The position numbers were made by a program, and so were the translations under genes. The notes below the pieces were generated by a model that ran no database searches, was not told the DNA's origin, and saw only the letters and a program-made list of their open reading frames with translations. DNA of 64,000 nt from Pararge aegeria (lineage: Eukaryota; Arthropoda; Insecta; Lepidoptera; Nymphalidae). Below are positions 1-10,258 of the stretch, one piece after another; positions within the stretch are counted from its first letter, which is position 1, and every line of letters begins with the position of its first letter. The stretch lies in the NCBI RefSeq assembly GCF_905163445.1, contig NC_053202.1, positions 10,230,001 to 10,294,000 of the forward strand, in the 5' to 3' direction.

Positions 1-345
1 GCATTTGCATGTCTATATTGTGTACTGTATACTCCTTCCGAACCGGTGGTAGAGTCACAACAAACAGACATATCACACATTGACATATCTTTCTATTCTA
101 CGAAATTCTATATTTATATATATAATGTATATTTTATATTTATATATGACGTATATTTACACTCATAACACTCTTGGCACTATCCCGTTCTCTTGCTGTA
201 AGTAGTATCTACAAAGGTTGCCTGTAAGAGATTGCTTGCAGCAATAAGGCCGCCTTTGCATGTCTACATTGTGTACTGTATACTCCTTACTGTTTCTTTC
301 CCTGTATGTTATACGTGCAATAAAGTGTTTCTTCTTCTTCTTCTC
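1..345 (+). mobile_element. Retroposon 3' tails (Rep-E and Rep-F fragments)
   Basis: Bases 1-40 and 250-292 are near-identical copies of the same tail (GCATGTCTA...GTGTACTGTATACTCCTT). Bases 38-75 resemble a second dispersed tail (CCGAACCGGTGGTAGAGTCAC) also seen near 24250 and 49605. From about 200 the text runs 'AAAGGTTGCCTGTAAGAGATTGCTTGCAGCAATAAGGCCGCC' in sense and reaches a GTGCAATAAAG polyadenylation-like end at about 320-330, so this looks like the 3' end of a non-LTR element or processed repeat. The same family recurs at 25205-25530 (minus) and 28795 (plus). The parent element was not identified. Confidence 0.55.
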
Positions 346-800
346 CTTCTTCTATGCTGTTCTTTTATATTCTTTTTTATTCTGTTCTATTCAATTCTGT
401 TACGTTCGATTATATTCTTTTCTATGTTTTCAATTCTGTTCTACGCTATTCTGGTCTGTTCTGTTCTTTTTTAATTATATTTTGTTATGTTTATTCCTAA
501 CTTTTCAGTTCTGGTCTGTTTTCTTCTGATCTATGCAGAATAGAATAAAACAGAACAGAAAAGATAAGAAATGAACAGAACAGAACGGCATAGAATAGAA
601 TAGAAAAGAACAATAGCATAGAACAGAAGTAAACAGAACAGAATATCATAGAATAGAACAGAACAGGAGAACACCGAACTGTACAGAACAGAATAGAACA
701 GGGTAGATCAGAATAGCATAGAATAGAATAGAATGGAATAGAATAGAATAGAACAGAACAGAATAGAATAGTATAGAATAGAAAAGAAAAGGACAGCATA
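320..800. repeat. Palindromic pentanucleotide satellite (TTCTR / YAGAA)
   Basis: The left half (about 320-530) is a run of TTCTG/TTCTA pentamers. The right half (about 536-800) is a run of TAGAA/CAGAA pentamers, its reverse complement. The switch occurs near 530-536. The block is therefore a large imperfect inverted repeat, not a simple microsatellite. Short open frames across it (repeated Phe-Tyr-Ser-Ile-Leu) are by-products of the pentamer. Confidence 0.85.
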
Positions 801-904
801 GATCTTTAGCTCTATTGAACATATTCAGAAGCACTAATGCGGTGGGAGTGGCTCAGATAGATAAGATGGGTCAGAAAGGTATAAAACGCCACACATTTGG
901 CGAA

Positions 905-1080
905 TTATTCACTTAACAATTATTCATTGTAAAGTCAACATCTCCTGAGGATGCTCCGGTTTCGGAGCAAGACGTGCGTAGAGGGTACATTTCCGAAGAA
1001 ATTATTAATTACTCCATACATATTTTCCTGCTTTTCGCGGAGTATATAAATTAAGTTTAATTTTCATAAGAACATTCCCT
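905..1080 (+). repeat. Rep-D dispersed repeat, copy 1
   Basis: Contains the family hallmark GCTCCGGTTTCGGAGC (a perfect 6 bp stem with a 4 nt loop), then GTGCGTAGAGGGTACAT and CTGCTTTTCGCGGAGTATA. Other copies are at 1602-1845 (minus), 1846-1940, 47208-47398 (minus) and 52005-52370. The class is not known to me. Confidence 0.6.
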
Positions 1081-1277
1081 ACTACAATCAAAGCCAAAAA
1101 CGGGTTATACGTTCGGGAAATGCGCTGCCACGGACACACACGCACACACTTACACACATAGACAGACACATTTGTGTGACACACAAACTTAGAAACTTAA
1201 ATCATCCCTTCGAAATTCAAAAAGAAAATTAAAGTTTAATACAATGCATTTAGCTAAATAAGGCGATTAAATCAGTA

Positions 1278-1395
1278 ATCTGGGGTCAATAAAATATCGA
1301 CTCATTTTATAAGACGGTAGAAGAAAATGGCGTCATTAATAAGCTCCTGAAATCCCCGGGCAAGATCCAACAGAGCGGTACGAGATCCGCTTTAA
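1278..1395 (+). repeat. Outer inverted-repeat arm (partner at 2045-2150)
   Basis: The text from GGGGTCAATAAAATA to TCCTGAAATCCCCGG reappears reverse-complemented, with divergence, at about 2045-2150. Together they enclose the inverted Rep-D copies. Confidence 0.6.
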
Positions 1396-1601
1396 AAAAC
1401 CGCAAGAACAGATCGCCGGATTTACAGAATAGCGCCTTCTCTATCTGTTAGCTAGGAGCTTTTATCTTTAACTTATAGATTAGCACTTGACTATTTGTGT
1501 ACGCGCCCATTTGTGGTATCGTATTTCCCGAACGGTTATTCCGGAATTTATTTTGATTTTGTCCAAGATAGCCGCCATCACAAAATGGTGAAATACATTT
1601 T

Positions 1602-1845
1602 TTTTCAAATATTGGATAGAAGCAGGCGTTACTTTGCGGAAATCCATGATATATTATCAAAATTAAGCTTAATTTGCTATACTCCGCGAAAAGCAGGAGA
1701 ATCTGTGTGGTGTAATTTATAACTTCTTCAATCCTTATACTCCACACCAAACAGATCTTCGGCAATATACCCTTTACGCACGTTTCGCTCCGAAACCGGA
1801 GCATCCTCAGGAGATGTTGACTTTACAATGAATAATTGTTAGTAA
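1602..1845 (-). repeat. Rep-D copy 2, inverted
   Basis: Reverse complement of the Rep-D consensus. It runs from AATATTGGATAGAAGCAGGCG through CCGCGAAAAGCAGG and the CTCCGAAACCGGAG hairpin to the sequence shared with 905-985. The 118-residue frame across it on the minus strand has no recognisable protein features and is not called. Confidence 0.65.
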
Positions 1846-1940
1846 GGATAATAAGGATTGAATAAATTATAAATTACACCACACAGATTCTCCTGCTTTT
1901 CGCGGAGTATAGCAAATTAAGCTTAATTTTGATAACATTT
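1846..1940 (+). repeat. Rep-D copy 3, truncated, forming a perfect inverted repeat with copy 2
   Basis: A 69 bp stretch at about 1867-1935 is, as read by eye, an exact reverse complement of 1653-1721. The two arms lie only about 145 bp apart. Confidence 0.7.
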
Positions 1941-2039
1941 TTTTTCATTGATTTTTCATGAAAAGGCTTGACTAGTACAACTGTACATAACATTGAAAGT
2001 CGGGGGTTTTAAATTTTAAATTTATATTTTATGTAAAGT

Positions 2040-2150
2040 GGATTCCGAGCCGCCCTGTTTCGGCCGGGGATTTCAGGAGTTTATTAATTGCATCCATTTC
2101 TTCGACCCCTTTTTAAAATGAGTCAATATATATTTTACTGACCCCAGCTG
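2040..2150 (-). repeat. Outer inverted-repeat arm (partner at 1278-1395)
   Basis: Diverged reverse complement of 1278-1395, from GGGGATTTCAGGAGTTTATTAA to TTTACTGACCCCAG. Confidence 0.55.
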
Positions 2151-3550
2151 TAAACAGGATTTGTGTCGATTTTTAAGACACCTTCCAAACATTTTCTTGG
2201 CACACTAAACTGATTGTTGAGAATTAAGAGAGAAGGTATTCTAACCAAACCGTGTTCTTTTAACAGCTGTGACGTAAAGTTGTTAAACGTTCAAATTCTT
2301 AGTCTATTAGGATACCTTTAGTGAGAGATTTGCGAATTGAAACATATGGTATGTAAACGTAGAACAAGTGATTACATTCTAAAGGCTTAGCGGAGTTGTA
2401 ATGTTGTGTATTACACAACTCATTAAAATTCGTAAAACTCCTTTAAAATTCGTAGTTCCACGTGAAGTTAGCCGCCTCCAAAACCGTAAGACTTTTTGCT
2501 GTCCAAAACCAGAAGTAATCTTGGCCATAATCCTATGTATCGAATGCAATTTCTTGCAAATTGCGTTTGTGCTAGTATATTTATCTTCAGCGATAGCATA
2601 CCTAGTGTTAAGCTTAAGTTAAGAAATAGGTAATTGCTTAAGTAATTACTCATCCAAACTCAAGTTTTTTAATATTTTGTCGGAGTGTATTTATATTTTT
2701 ATGTTTTTTCGGGACAACCTTCAGAATATTGATGAAGCTAGAATGTACTACTTTTTATTATGAATAACCGTGGCATATGTGAAAAAATATTGTAAGAATA
2801 ACCTGGTGATTTAGGATTTTATTTAAGCGTGTTCTTGCTTTTATTAAGTTTACTAATAAATGCGCTTATGCACACCGCAAAACGTAATAAAGCATTTTGT
2901 TAATATACGCCACTTGACCTTTTAAGTTTTTGAGTTACAAACAGAAGTATGTACGTTAAACTACAAAACCCCTCTTTCTGCGTGGGAGGTTAAGAAAGTT
3001 GAGTAGTTAATTTAAGTAGCTCTGGGAGCTACTGTGGTTCATAAATATCTTAATAATCTTAATAGCTCTTATTTAAAATATTGGTAACTGATCAAAGTTT
3101 CAATTTATTCTACTAGCTTCCAGAAGTAGGCTACATAAGCAGGACAAATAAATTATATAGTAAGATGAAAAACACAATTTAAACTTTGGAATGGAATTGA
3201 ATTCGCAAACGGGAATCCTTCACGAGATCCCTCTGTAAGCCCTTTTAATTAGCAACGTCACGAAGAGGACCGCAGACTAAAACAAAATTTAAAACGTACA
3301 TTTTCTCAGACGCGTAAAACTACTATACAAGTCCCGCTGAGTAGATCTACGTATCTCACTACAGGTTTGTGACAGGCGTAAATCTTGTAATCGTTGCTGT
3401 CCAACGTCACTTTTGTTCGTCAAAACTCACGCCATTCACGTCGCAAGCCTGTTGTAAGATACGTAATCACCCTGCGGATAATAAACGGCATCTGTGTGAT
3501 AAAACTATGGTTTATGTATGGACATTTTCCACAATATTTATAATAATAAA
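2151..3550. other. Noncoding stretch, nothing recognised
   Basis: AT-rich sequence with only short spurious frames. No repeat of this window, splice-framed coding segment or RNA gene was recognised. Confidence 0.5.
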
Positions 3551-3552
3551 TA

Positions 3553-3790
3553 TACTACGACAATACACACATCGCCATCTAGCCCCAAAGTAGGCGTAGC
3601 TTGTGTTATGGGTGCTAAGATGACTGATGAATATTTTTTTTAAGAAATACATTAACATTTATTGTAAATATTTGAACAGCCAGACACTGAAAAACATTCC
3701 TGTTTCGGGAAACAAACATTTTCCAGTTGTGGTTTTTCCAGTTGACTCCGCACTTGGCTGCCAATCGGCTGCACCAATCGGCCGTCAAAA
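3553..3790 (-). mobile_element. SINE-A copy, minus
   Basis: Begins with the inverted 3' end (CGACAATACACACATCGCCATCTAGCC) and ends in CACCAATCGGCCGTC, the inverse of the 5' head GACGGCCGATTGG. The part holding the B box is disrupted. Confidence 0.75.
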
Positions 3791-4074
3791 TAACAAAATT
3801 AATATAACAAAAGTGTCAAACATTCTGCTATCTCAGAGATTACTCGGCGTGCGCTACATAAAGCGTAACAGTAAGACGAAGGGTAATTTGATTTCCACAA
3901 TGTTTTTGTTATTATTTTAATTTTTTTTTTAGCTATTATCAGCAGCCTTATGTCCGCATCGAGAAGGCACAATTGTATACACATGCCAACTAGTGCTATA
4001 GTTTATATTAGAGTAAGCAGTTGATTGTCAGTTAAGCGGACTTAATAAAAATATTGTATGCCTTTCTTTATTGA

Positions 4075-4160
4075 TCGTAAGTGGAAAACCATCGCTTATA
4101 AACAGAGAAACACTTCGCAGGGCATGCGAGGAACATGTTATCAATTGTGCTGCTCTATAA
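4075..4160. repeat. Dispersed retroposon fragment (Rep-I)
   Basis: The motif AACCATCGCTTATAAACAGAGAAACACTT...GGGCATG...GGAAC recurs in altered form at 5828-5875 and 43405-43460. Parent element not identified. Confidence 0.4.
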
Positions 4161-4164
4161 GGCC

Positions 4165-4385
4165 CCAGGCCTTATACAACGTGTAACAGAATAACGAAAT
4201 AATATTAAAGGATGTATAAGTATATATAATAAGGAATCGCCCTGTAAAAATATAGAATCAAAAGAGGCTTACTTTTTTTCAAAATATAAGAATTCTAAGT
4301 GTTTACTTATGACAACCCTATTGAAGATAAAAGACGGACACGCGCACGCTACGCAACGCGTGCCCGATAAAGTGACAAGTGTCAC
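4165..4385 (-). repeat. Rep-H copy, inverted
   Basis: Reverse complement of a block also found at 59715-60010 and inside both large duplicate copies (55730-55930 and 62000-62200). Shared landmarks are TTATGACAACCCTATTGAAGATAAAAGAC and GTGTAACAGAATAACG. Confidence 0.6.
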
Positions 4386-4559
4386 ATCTTTTTCGTTTTA
4401 TTGATTATTTTAGCAAGAACTACGGCAGCGGTTTACTCAAAAACTATTCGGTTTTCGGTTTCACAGGTTAGTCTCAGAGATAGAACATAACGTACCTCTA
4501 AAGCCTGTAAAGTATTATTTCGGTTTTCATTTACACGTTGTACGAGTACTTACCTAAGT

Positions 4560-5260
4560 GGTAAGCCTCATGTACCCATAATAAGTCCTCAGTCATGTTA
4601 AAACACTTATTAATCTCACTGGAATAAAAAAAAGGTTTTCCCTGGCATAAAAAGAGTATATGTCCCTTTTCGTTTATAACTCTATCCCTAAACTCAAGTT
4701 TGTTGCTTAGTTAAGTCGTTAAGTAAAAAAAAACAAACTAATACACTTTCGCATTTATAATTTGAGTACATTGACTAGCTTTTGCCCGTGTTCTTTGTCT
4801 GCGTTTTATATAGGTGATAAGCCTCATATATCACAAGTCCTCAGCTATTAAAACACTTATAAATCTCACTCACAGGAAGTCGCAGGCATACGTTAGTTAA
4901 AAATATTTGGAACACAATGTCGGTATGCGGCAGCCTTTACTTTGGGAACCCGTTGGGTCTGTGTACAAAGTATTTGCGAAGTTACAAGTAAGAGTACCTA
5001 CTTAACTCTCTCGTTGCAAACTTTGTCGACCCTTCACTAGATTATTTAGGAATGGAGGTGAGAAAAAGCACTTATACACATCCGCTGCGTTATTACTTTG
5101 AGAGTAATACCTGATAGACTTTTACCCGAACTCTTCGTCCGCGTTTTTTACAAATCACGTGGAAACTGTTTCTTTTCCTGGCATAAAAATATGCGTTTAT
5201 TACTCTCTGTTCTTTCAAATATGTACCAAAAATTTTGTGGATTTTTTGCTTAGTTAAGTA
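4560..5260 (-). mobile_element. Helitron-like remnants, minus
   Basis: At 4773 the text ACTAGCTTTTGCCCG is the inverse of the usual Helitron 3' end (CGGGCAAAAGCTAG|T), followed inward by TCTGCGTTTTATATAGG. A second, degraded inner end occurs at 5105-5145. Blocks 4560-4600 and 4813-4870 (AAGCCTCAT...AAGTCCTCAG...AAAACACTTAT) repeat each other, as do CCTGGCATAAAAA (4640 and 5178) and TTGCTTAGTTAAGT (4703 and 5248), so several truncated copies overlap. Confidence 0.45.
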
Positions 5261-5779
5261 AGGACATAAAGAGCATAAAGTTAGAATAATATATAATAGT
5301 AAAAAAGTTGTCTTTTGCACGTCCTGTCCTTTTTCATGTTTATTCAAATCTTATCTATAATCTAATTATATGTGTGTACTGAATAAATACATAAAATAAT
5401 GAATAAAGATAGCGCAACCTTAATTAGGAAACATCACTCGGTGTCATTCTTGTGTACGTTTTTAACATTTGTCGGCGGAACCGTAAAAATAAACTGCTTG
5501 TGTTTCGTACAATATGTAAAGCTTCCAAACAGAAGTCACATAAGCTGCTTCAGGTACGCAGTACCACCGAATAACAATCATACAGTAATACCAACGAATA
5601 TACGGTAGAAGAAAATTGTAACATTGTAGTTGCCCTGAGCAAGTCGTTTTATGTTGAGAATCGTAGCCTTTGCACTTCGAGCGTAGGTACGACTACGCTC
5701 GAACTGCGTAGGCGCGACTCCGAGGTGAGTGCAGTTGACCACAGTTGAGCGCAGCCCTGCCCATTGTCGGCCTGCCTCC

Positions 5780-5830
5780 TACCCGTGCTCTGTAGTGGGC
5801 TTCCAATGAGTTGATGTGATGATGATCAAC
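5780..5830 (+). mobile_element. SINE-B 3' tail fragment
   Basis: CCCGTGCTCTGTAGTGGGC followed by a GTTGATGTGATGATGATC tail matches the 3' end of SINE-B copies such as 20290-20328. Confidence 0.55.
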
Positions 5831-5923
5831 CATCGCCTATAAAAAAACACTTTAAAAGGGCATGGAAGGAACGGCCCTACAAAGTGCCGCTCTGTGTAAA
5901 TCAACCTGAGGTGTACTTTCAGT

Positions 5924-6132
5924 CTGTGGCGTGCATAGAGGGTATGCAAAGGGTATGCATTAGTATAAAATGCAGAAAATTTCCAGTAATAGATATAAAA
6001 AATTTAAAGATAGGCATTGTAAGAGTTATAAAAAGCCTACCCTAAATACTTATTATTTATAGCTCGTACTGGAGATTTTCTTTATTTTATATCGTCTGTA
6101 TATCCTGCGCATACCCTCTATGCCAGCCACTG
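5924..6132. mobile_element. hAT-type MITE with 8 bp target-site duplication
   Basis: Terminal inverted repeats CTGTGGCGTGCATAGAGGGT and the inverse of ACCCTCTATGCCAGCCACTG. It is flanked on both sides by the 8 bp duplication CTTTCAGT (5916-5923 and 6133-6140). About 209 bp with no coding capacity. Same family as 24864-25067. An 8 bp duplication and C(A)GTG termini fit hAT transposition. Confidence 0.8.
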
Positions 6133-6634
6133 CTTTCAGTCATGGTTAAGCTTTTTGTGACTTATTTGGTCCGTCAATTATTACTATAAAAAAATCTTAG
6201 TTACTCCACATCTCCATGTGCGATGTGTTGTTAGATGACTTGACGTTTGGAAAAAATTTAAAAAACGGGGCCTAAAATTCGAATTTCGAATTTTGATGGC
6301 AAGCCTATGATTGCTAAACTGCGGCATTTCTACACAAACACATGTCCTAATATCACCTTCATTAATATGTAGGAGTGGTTACCCTGACCTCTGTATTTGG
6401 TAGTATAATTTCAGGTCCTGCCTTTGCGGCCTACACGTAAACGAAAAAGAAAATATAGATCTCAATCTGCATTAACGAGTATGTTAATATAAAGTGAGTG
6501 TTATAGAAGTTAGATTAATGGGTCCAATATAATATAAAAAAATATATATATTTATTTCGATTGGCTTGGATCATAAATGGTTAGTAAAATACAAAGTTAA
6601 ATGTTAGTAAACTTAGTTAGCCTAAGGAAATAGT

Positions 6635-6896
6635 TTATATAAAACCCTTCTGGCATGTCCGATTGGAAAACACGTGTACCATGAAGCAATGGCACAGGTA
6701 CTGACAATAAGTCCTGCCAGCAAGTACCCTCAGAAGGCCACTGGAACTAGCCCGAACCCTGCGTACCAAGGATGTACACCGTTTTCGCACGATCATGTAG
6801 AAACAATCTATATGCACTTCGGCAAACGTCCCTGACGCGCTGCAAGAGAGGCAATCCCATCACACACCCTAAACGCATTATTGTACTGTAAATATA
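6635..6896 (-). pseudogene. Reverse-transcriptase C-terminal fragment (minus), frameshifted
   Basis: Minus-strand pieces reading QYNNAFRV..., then VHIDCFYMIVRKRCTSLVRR VRASSSGLL resemble the tail of the nearby element's RT (QYNNAYRILMKLPRYCSASD ...FFAIIRSRIATFWSRLRASDN). At least one frameshift separates the two parts (near 6810-6840). It is a dead fragment of a related non-LTR element. It abuts a second fragment in opposite orientation at 6905. Confidence 0.5.
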
Positions 6897-6904
6897 ATAT
6901 CTTC

Positions 6905-7022
6905 AGAATAATGTTGGGACTGCCTCGATACTGCAGTGCGTTTGGTATGTTTGCGGAGAACCGATTTGATGGCTTCTTCGCAATTATTAGGCAGAATGTC
7001 GCGTCTTTCAAACGTAAGGTCT
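6905..7022 (+). pseudogene. Reverse-transcriptase C-terminal fragment (plus)
   Basis: The plus frame reads IMLGLPRYCSAFGMFAENRF DGFFAIIRQNVASFKRKV and stops at 7020-7022. It aligns with RILMKLPRYCSASDMFARSR VPDFFAIIRSRIATFWSRL of the RT at 10930-12873. It points away from its minus-strand neighbour, so the two RT tails are divergently joined. Confidence 0.6.
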
Positions 7023-7237
7023 AGAGTAGTTCCAATATTATTCTAAAGGTTTTAGCTGACAGGCAGGAGTGTATTTAAAGCGCACTGGATGTCAACTTTA
7101 GTTTGTAGTAACATTAATTATATTAACTAACATAGATATTAAGATTGAATTACTAACACATGGACCTTTGTAGTCTGAAATAAATGCAACACAATATACA
7201 GTACAATGTTCTCTAAAGAAAAGTATAGGATAATATT

Positions 7238-7500
7238 GACGGCCGATTGGCGCAGTGGGCAGCGACCCTGCTTTCTGAGTACAAGGCCGTGGGTTCGATT
7301 CCCACAACTGGACAATATTTGTGTGATGAACATGAATGTTTTTCAGTGTCTGGGTGTTTATCTGTATATTATAAGTATTTATGTATATTACTCAAAAAAA
7401 TTATTCATCAGTTATCTTAGTACCCATAACACAAGCTACGCTTACTTTGGGACTAGATGGCGATGTGTGTAGTATTGCCGTAGTATATTTATTTATTTTA
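7238..7500 (+). mobile_element. SINE-A, near full length
   Basis: tRNA-derived head with A-box-like TGGCGCAGTGGG and B-box-like GGTTCGATTCC, a body with AATGTTTTTCAGTGTCTGGGTG, and a 3' end GCTACGCTTACTTTGGGACTAGATGGCGATGTGTG followed by a TTTATTTATTTTA tail. This is one of the best copies for defining the family. Confidence 0.9.
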
Positions 7501-7589
7501 ATATAAAATTCGCGCTCGTTTGGTTTTTATGCGGCATCGTACGATAACTCTAAATAGCTTGACCAGATAAAAGAAAATTCAGAAAATAC

Positions 7590-7670
7590 AAACTTCCTGC
7601 CAGGGATTGAACCATAGACCTCATACTTATAAGATCAAACTTATCACTGAAACATGGAGATCGACAAAAT
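7590..7670 (-). mobile_element. SINE-C tRNA-like head fragment, minus
   Basis: CCTGCCAGGGATTGAACCATAGACCT...TATCACTG is the inverse of a B-box-containing tRNA-like head (GGTTCAATCCCTGGCAGG). No complete tRNA fold is present. Confidence 0.45.
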
Positions 7671-7856
7671 GTTTAAAATAAAAAAAGGTCATTTACCTTT
7701 TAACAAATGTTGATGGAGATAAAATTTTCTACGAGTATAACGTTAGTTAAAAGCGTTTACCTGATCTTCCAAATTCTACAAATTCCATCTCCATTCCATT
7801 AAAAAAAAAAACAAAGAATGTTTCTGCGACTTAATTTTCGCAAGAATAAAACATTG

Positions 7857-8338
7857 TAAAAATCACGGTCTGAATAATTCATAGTCAGATTTCGTTGGTG
7901 CTATAACAGCTATCTACGCTGAGCATCTAAGTATTAATGGGCCGACCTTGAACTTCGGTCTGGCGTCTGAACGCCAGTCATTGACAAATGATGCTTCCCA
8001 AACAAAACAGGGGAAACACAGCTAGGTAAAGCGTACCCGAAACGTAGGCGGACAAGACGCGAACTACAGAAAGCCGGCGACTGCAAGCCAACAGGACTTT
8101 TAAAAATCACGGTCTGAATAATTTGTACTCAGATTTCGTTGGTGCTATAACAGCTATCTACGCTGAGCATCTAAGTATTATTGGGTCGACCTTGAACTTC
8201 GGTCTGGCGTCTGAACTCCAGTCATTCACAAATGATGCTCCCCAAACAAAACAGGGGGACTAGGTAAAGCGTACCCTAAACGGAGGCGAGCAAGACGCGA
8301 TCAATACAATGCCCGCGACTGCAAGCCCTGCTGGCCCA
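7857..8338. repeat. Two-unit tandem duplication (~243 bp) with conserved small hairpins
   Basis: Unit 1 (7857-8098) and unit 2 (8101-8338) both run from ATCACGGTCTGAATAATT through GTTGGTGCTATAACAGCTAT to GCGACTGCAAGCC. Each contains the consecutive inverted repeats GACC-TTGAACTTC-GGTC and TCATT-NACA-AATGA. Unit 1 also has a perfect TGGCGT-CTGA-ACGCCA, which is broken in unit 2. No protein frame and no known RNA was recognised. Confidence 0.75.
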
Positions 8339-8431
8339 CCGAAAGTGTTCTCAAATCGTATGACTTCTCGATTTTCTTCACGAAAATGTATCAGAAAATT
8401 AAATAGTTAAAAAATGGCGCCAATTGTTTGA

Positions 8432-8705
8432 ACCTCCCTAGCACAGTGGTAAGCGGTTCCGAGTCTGATTCCTGGCGGGAGTTTTCTCTGGTTTAGGTCT
8501 TGTAGAAAGCTCCTGCCACAAGCTAGTTATCGTACCGCCAAATAATTAAGCGTATGATGCCACGTAGATACCAATTGGGGGTAAGGATTTAATATTATAC
8601 CCCATACCCGTAACAGACTAGTCCGCTACCATAATCTTGAACTGCATCACTTACAAACAGGTGAGATTCAAGACATATGTTAACTTGTATTAGAATAATA
8701 AAAAA
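8432..8705 (+). mobile_element. SINE-C copy
   Basis: tRNA-like head (CTCCCTAGCACAGTGGTAAG with GAGTCTGATTCCTGGCGGG), then a body ending ...ACCATAATCTTGAACTGCATCAC...GTGAGATTCAAG and an AATAATAAAAAA tail. Other copies: 26520 (minus), 33490, 49705. Confidence 0.75.
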
Positions 8706-9002
8706 CCTACAGCGCTGCTCCGCGCAGACCGTAACCGCTCCCGCCTCTATTTGGAGTACCCCTAAATGTTTTACTGCATGGAAAATGTTAATGTAATGGC
8801 GTTTAATAATACGTAAGCATTGACGTCATCTTCACATTATACAAAGTATTATGGAGATGGCGTTTGTTTGTTCAAAACGTTGGAAGCTCTCGATCGGATC
8901 TCGAAAAATACTGGATTGATTCCAAAAGCTGTTTTTGTATTGTGAAGCTGCATTGTTCAAGATTTGCATACGATATTTTATTAATAAAAATAGATTTCTG
9001 GT

Positions 9003-9257
9003 GGTCTTTGTCGCAGTTTGCAGCGACCCTGCTTTCTGAGTCAAAGGCCGTGGGTTCGATTCCCACGACTGGAAAATGTGTTGTGTGATGAACATGAATG
9101 TTTTTGAGTGTCTGGGTGTTTATCTGTATATTATAAGTATTTTATGCATATTATTCATAAAAATATTAATCAGTCATCGTAGTACCCATAACACAAGCTA
9201 CGCTTACTTTGGAACTAGATGGCGATGTGTGTATTGTCGTAGTATATTTATTATTAT
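9003..9257 (+). mobile_element. SINE-A copy with altered 5' head
   Basis: From GCAGTTTGCAGCGACCCTGCTTTCTGAG through GTGGGTTCGATTCCCACGACTGG to the family 3' end. The first ~15 bases are replaced (TGGTGGTCTTTGTC). Confidence 0.8.
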
Positions 9258-9318
9258 TCACAATGCTCACTATGCAGGTCGTGTTTATTTTACACTGCAT
9301 CTTCACTTGCTATCTTTT

Positions 9319-9555
9319 GACGGCCGATTGGCGCCGTTAGCAGCGACCCTGCTTTCTGAGTCCAAGGCCGTGGGTTCGATTCCCACAGCTGACAACATGA
9401 ATGGTTTCCAGTGTCTGGGTGTTTATATGTATATACTAAGTATTTATGTATATTATTAATATTCATCAGTCAACTTAGTCCCCATAACAAAAGCTACGCT
9501 TACTATGGGGCCAGATGGCGATGTGTGCGTTGTTGTAGTATATTTATTATTATTC
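9319..9555 (+). mobile_element. SINE-A copy
   Basis: GACGGCCGATTGGCGCCGTTAG head, GGTTCGATTCC B-box and GCTACGCTTACTATGGGGCC near the 3' end. It lies about 60 bp downstream of another copy in the same orientation. Confidence 0.85.
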
Positions 9556-9964
9556 TATCATTTATTATTTTTCTTTTTTTTTTAAATTATTAACAATGCT
9601 TAAGAATAAATTAAAAAACACTATTAAAAATTTATAAAAAAAAAAAATATTTATTTATTATTAAAAAAAAAAAAACTTACTATCGGGTAAGATTGACGTC
9701 AAGGGCTAATGTATAGAGTACCTATTGTATAAAAAACCTCAAGAACAAACCCAAATCCACCCGTGTTTTGATTAATTGGCAATTAATTAATCGCTGCTTA
9801 ATATTTTAAAACTCGTATCGAACAATTCCTTAATTAATACGATGTTTCCGCCAAAAGAGAGGTTGTTACTGCAAGCTCTGCCTTAATTAGCACGCGAGAA
9901 TATGTTTTAAGGTTTCGTTACATAGGATATAATATGTTTATTATATACTAGTGACTCGTGTAAA

Positions 9965-10258
9965 AGCGGCGAAAGCTTAGTGGGTAGGACTTCCGCTTAC
10001 GTTTCGGGGGCCCGAGTTCGTACCCCGCCACGCTCTTCTGTTACTCGTATGTTCCTTTTATTAATTAAATATCACTTGCTTTAACGGCGAAGAAAGAGAT
10101 CGCGAGGAAAGTTGCATGTCATCTACTTAATGGCCTCAAAGACGTGTGAATTCCACCAATCTGCACGTGGTTAGCGTGGTGGAATGGGGCCTAAACCGTT
10201 CTCATTCTAAATGGAGACTCTGTAGTGGGTCCGTAATGGGTGTATGGTGTTGATGACC
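9965..10258 (+). mobile_element. SINE-B copy, diverged
   Basis: AGCGGCGAAAGCTTAGTGGG tRNA-like head, CCGAGTTCGTACCCC B-box region, then TATCACTTGCTTTAACGGCGAAG, TCCACCAATCTGCAC and CTGTAGTGGGTCC, all in SINE-B order. Confidence 0.75.

Noticed and set aside
320..834. Several 60-100 residue frames rich in Phe, Ser, Leu and Tyr
   Set aside because: Translation of TTCTR/YAGAA pentamers; no protein character.
1448..1804. 118-residue minus-strand frame
   Set aside because: Lies across an inverted Rep-D copy and flanks; no domain, and not conserved in other Rep-D copies.
7245..7312. Possible tRNA gene (A- and B-box sequences)
   Set aside because: It is the head of SINE-A; the same head recurs throughout the window with a common SINE body, and no proper cloverleaf closes.
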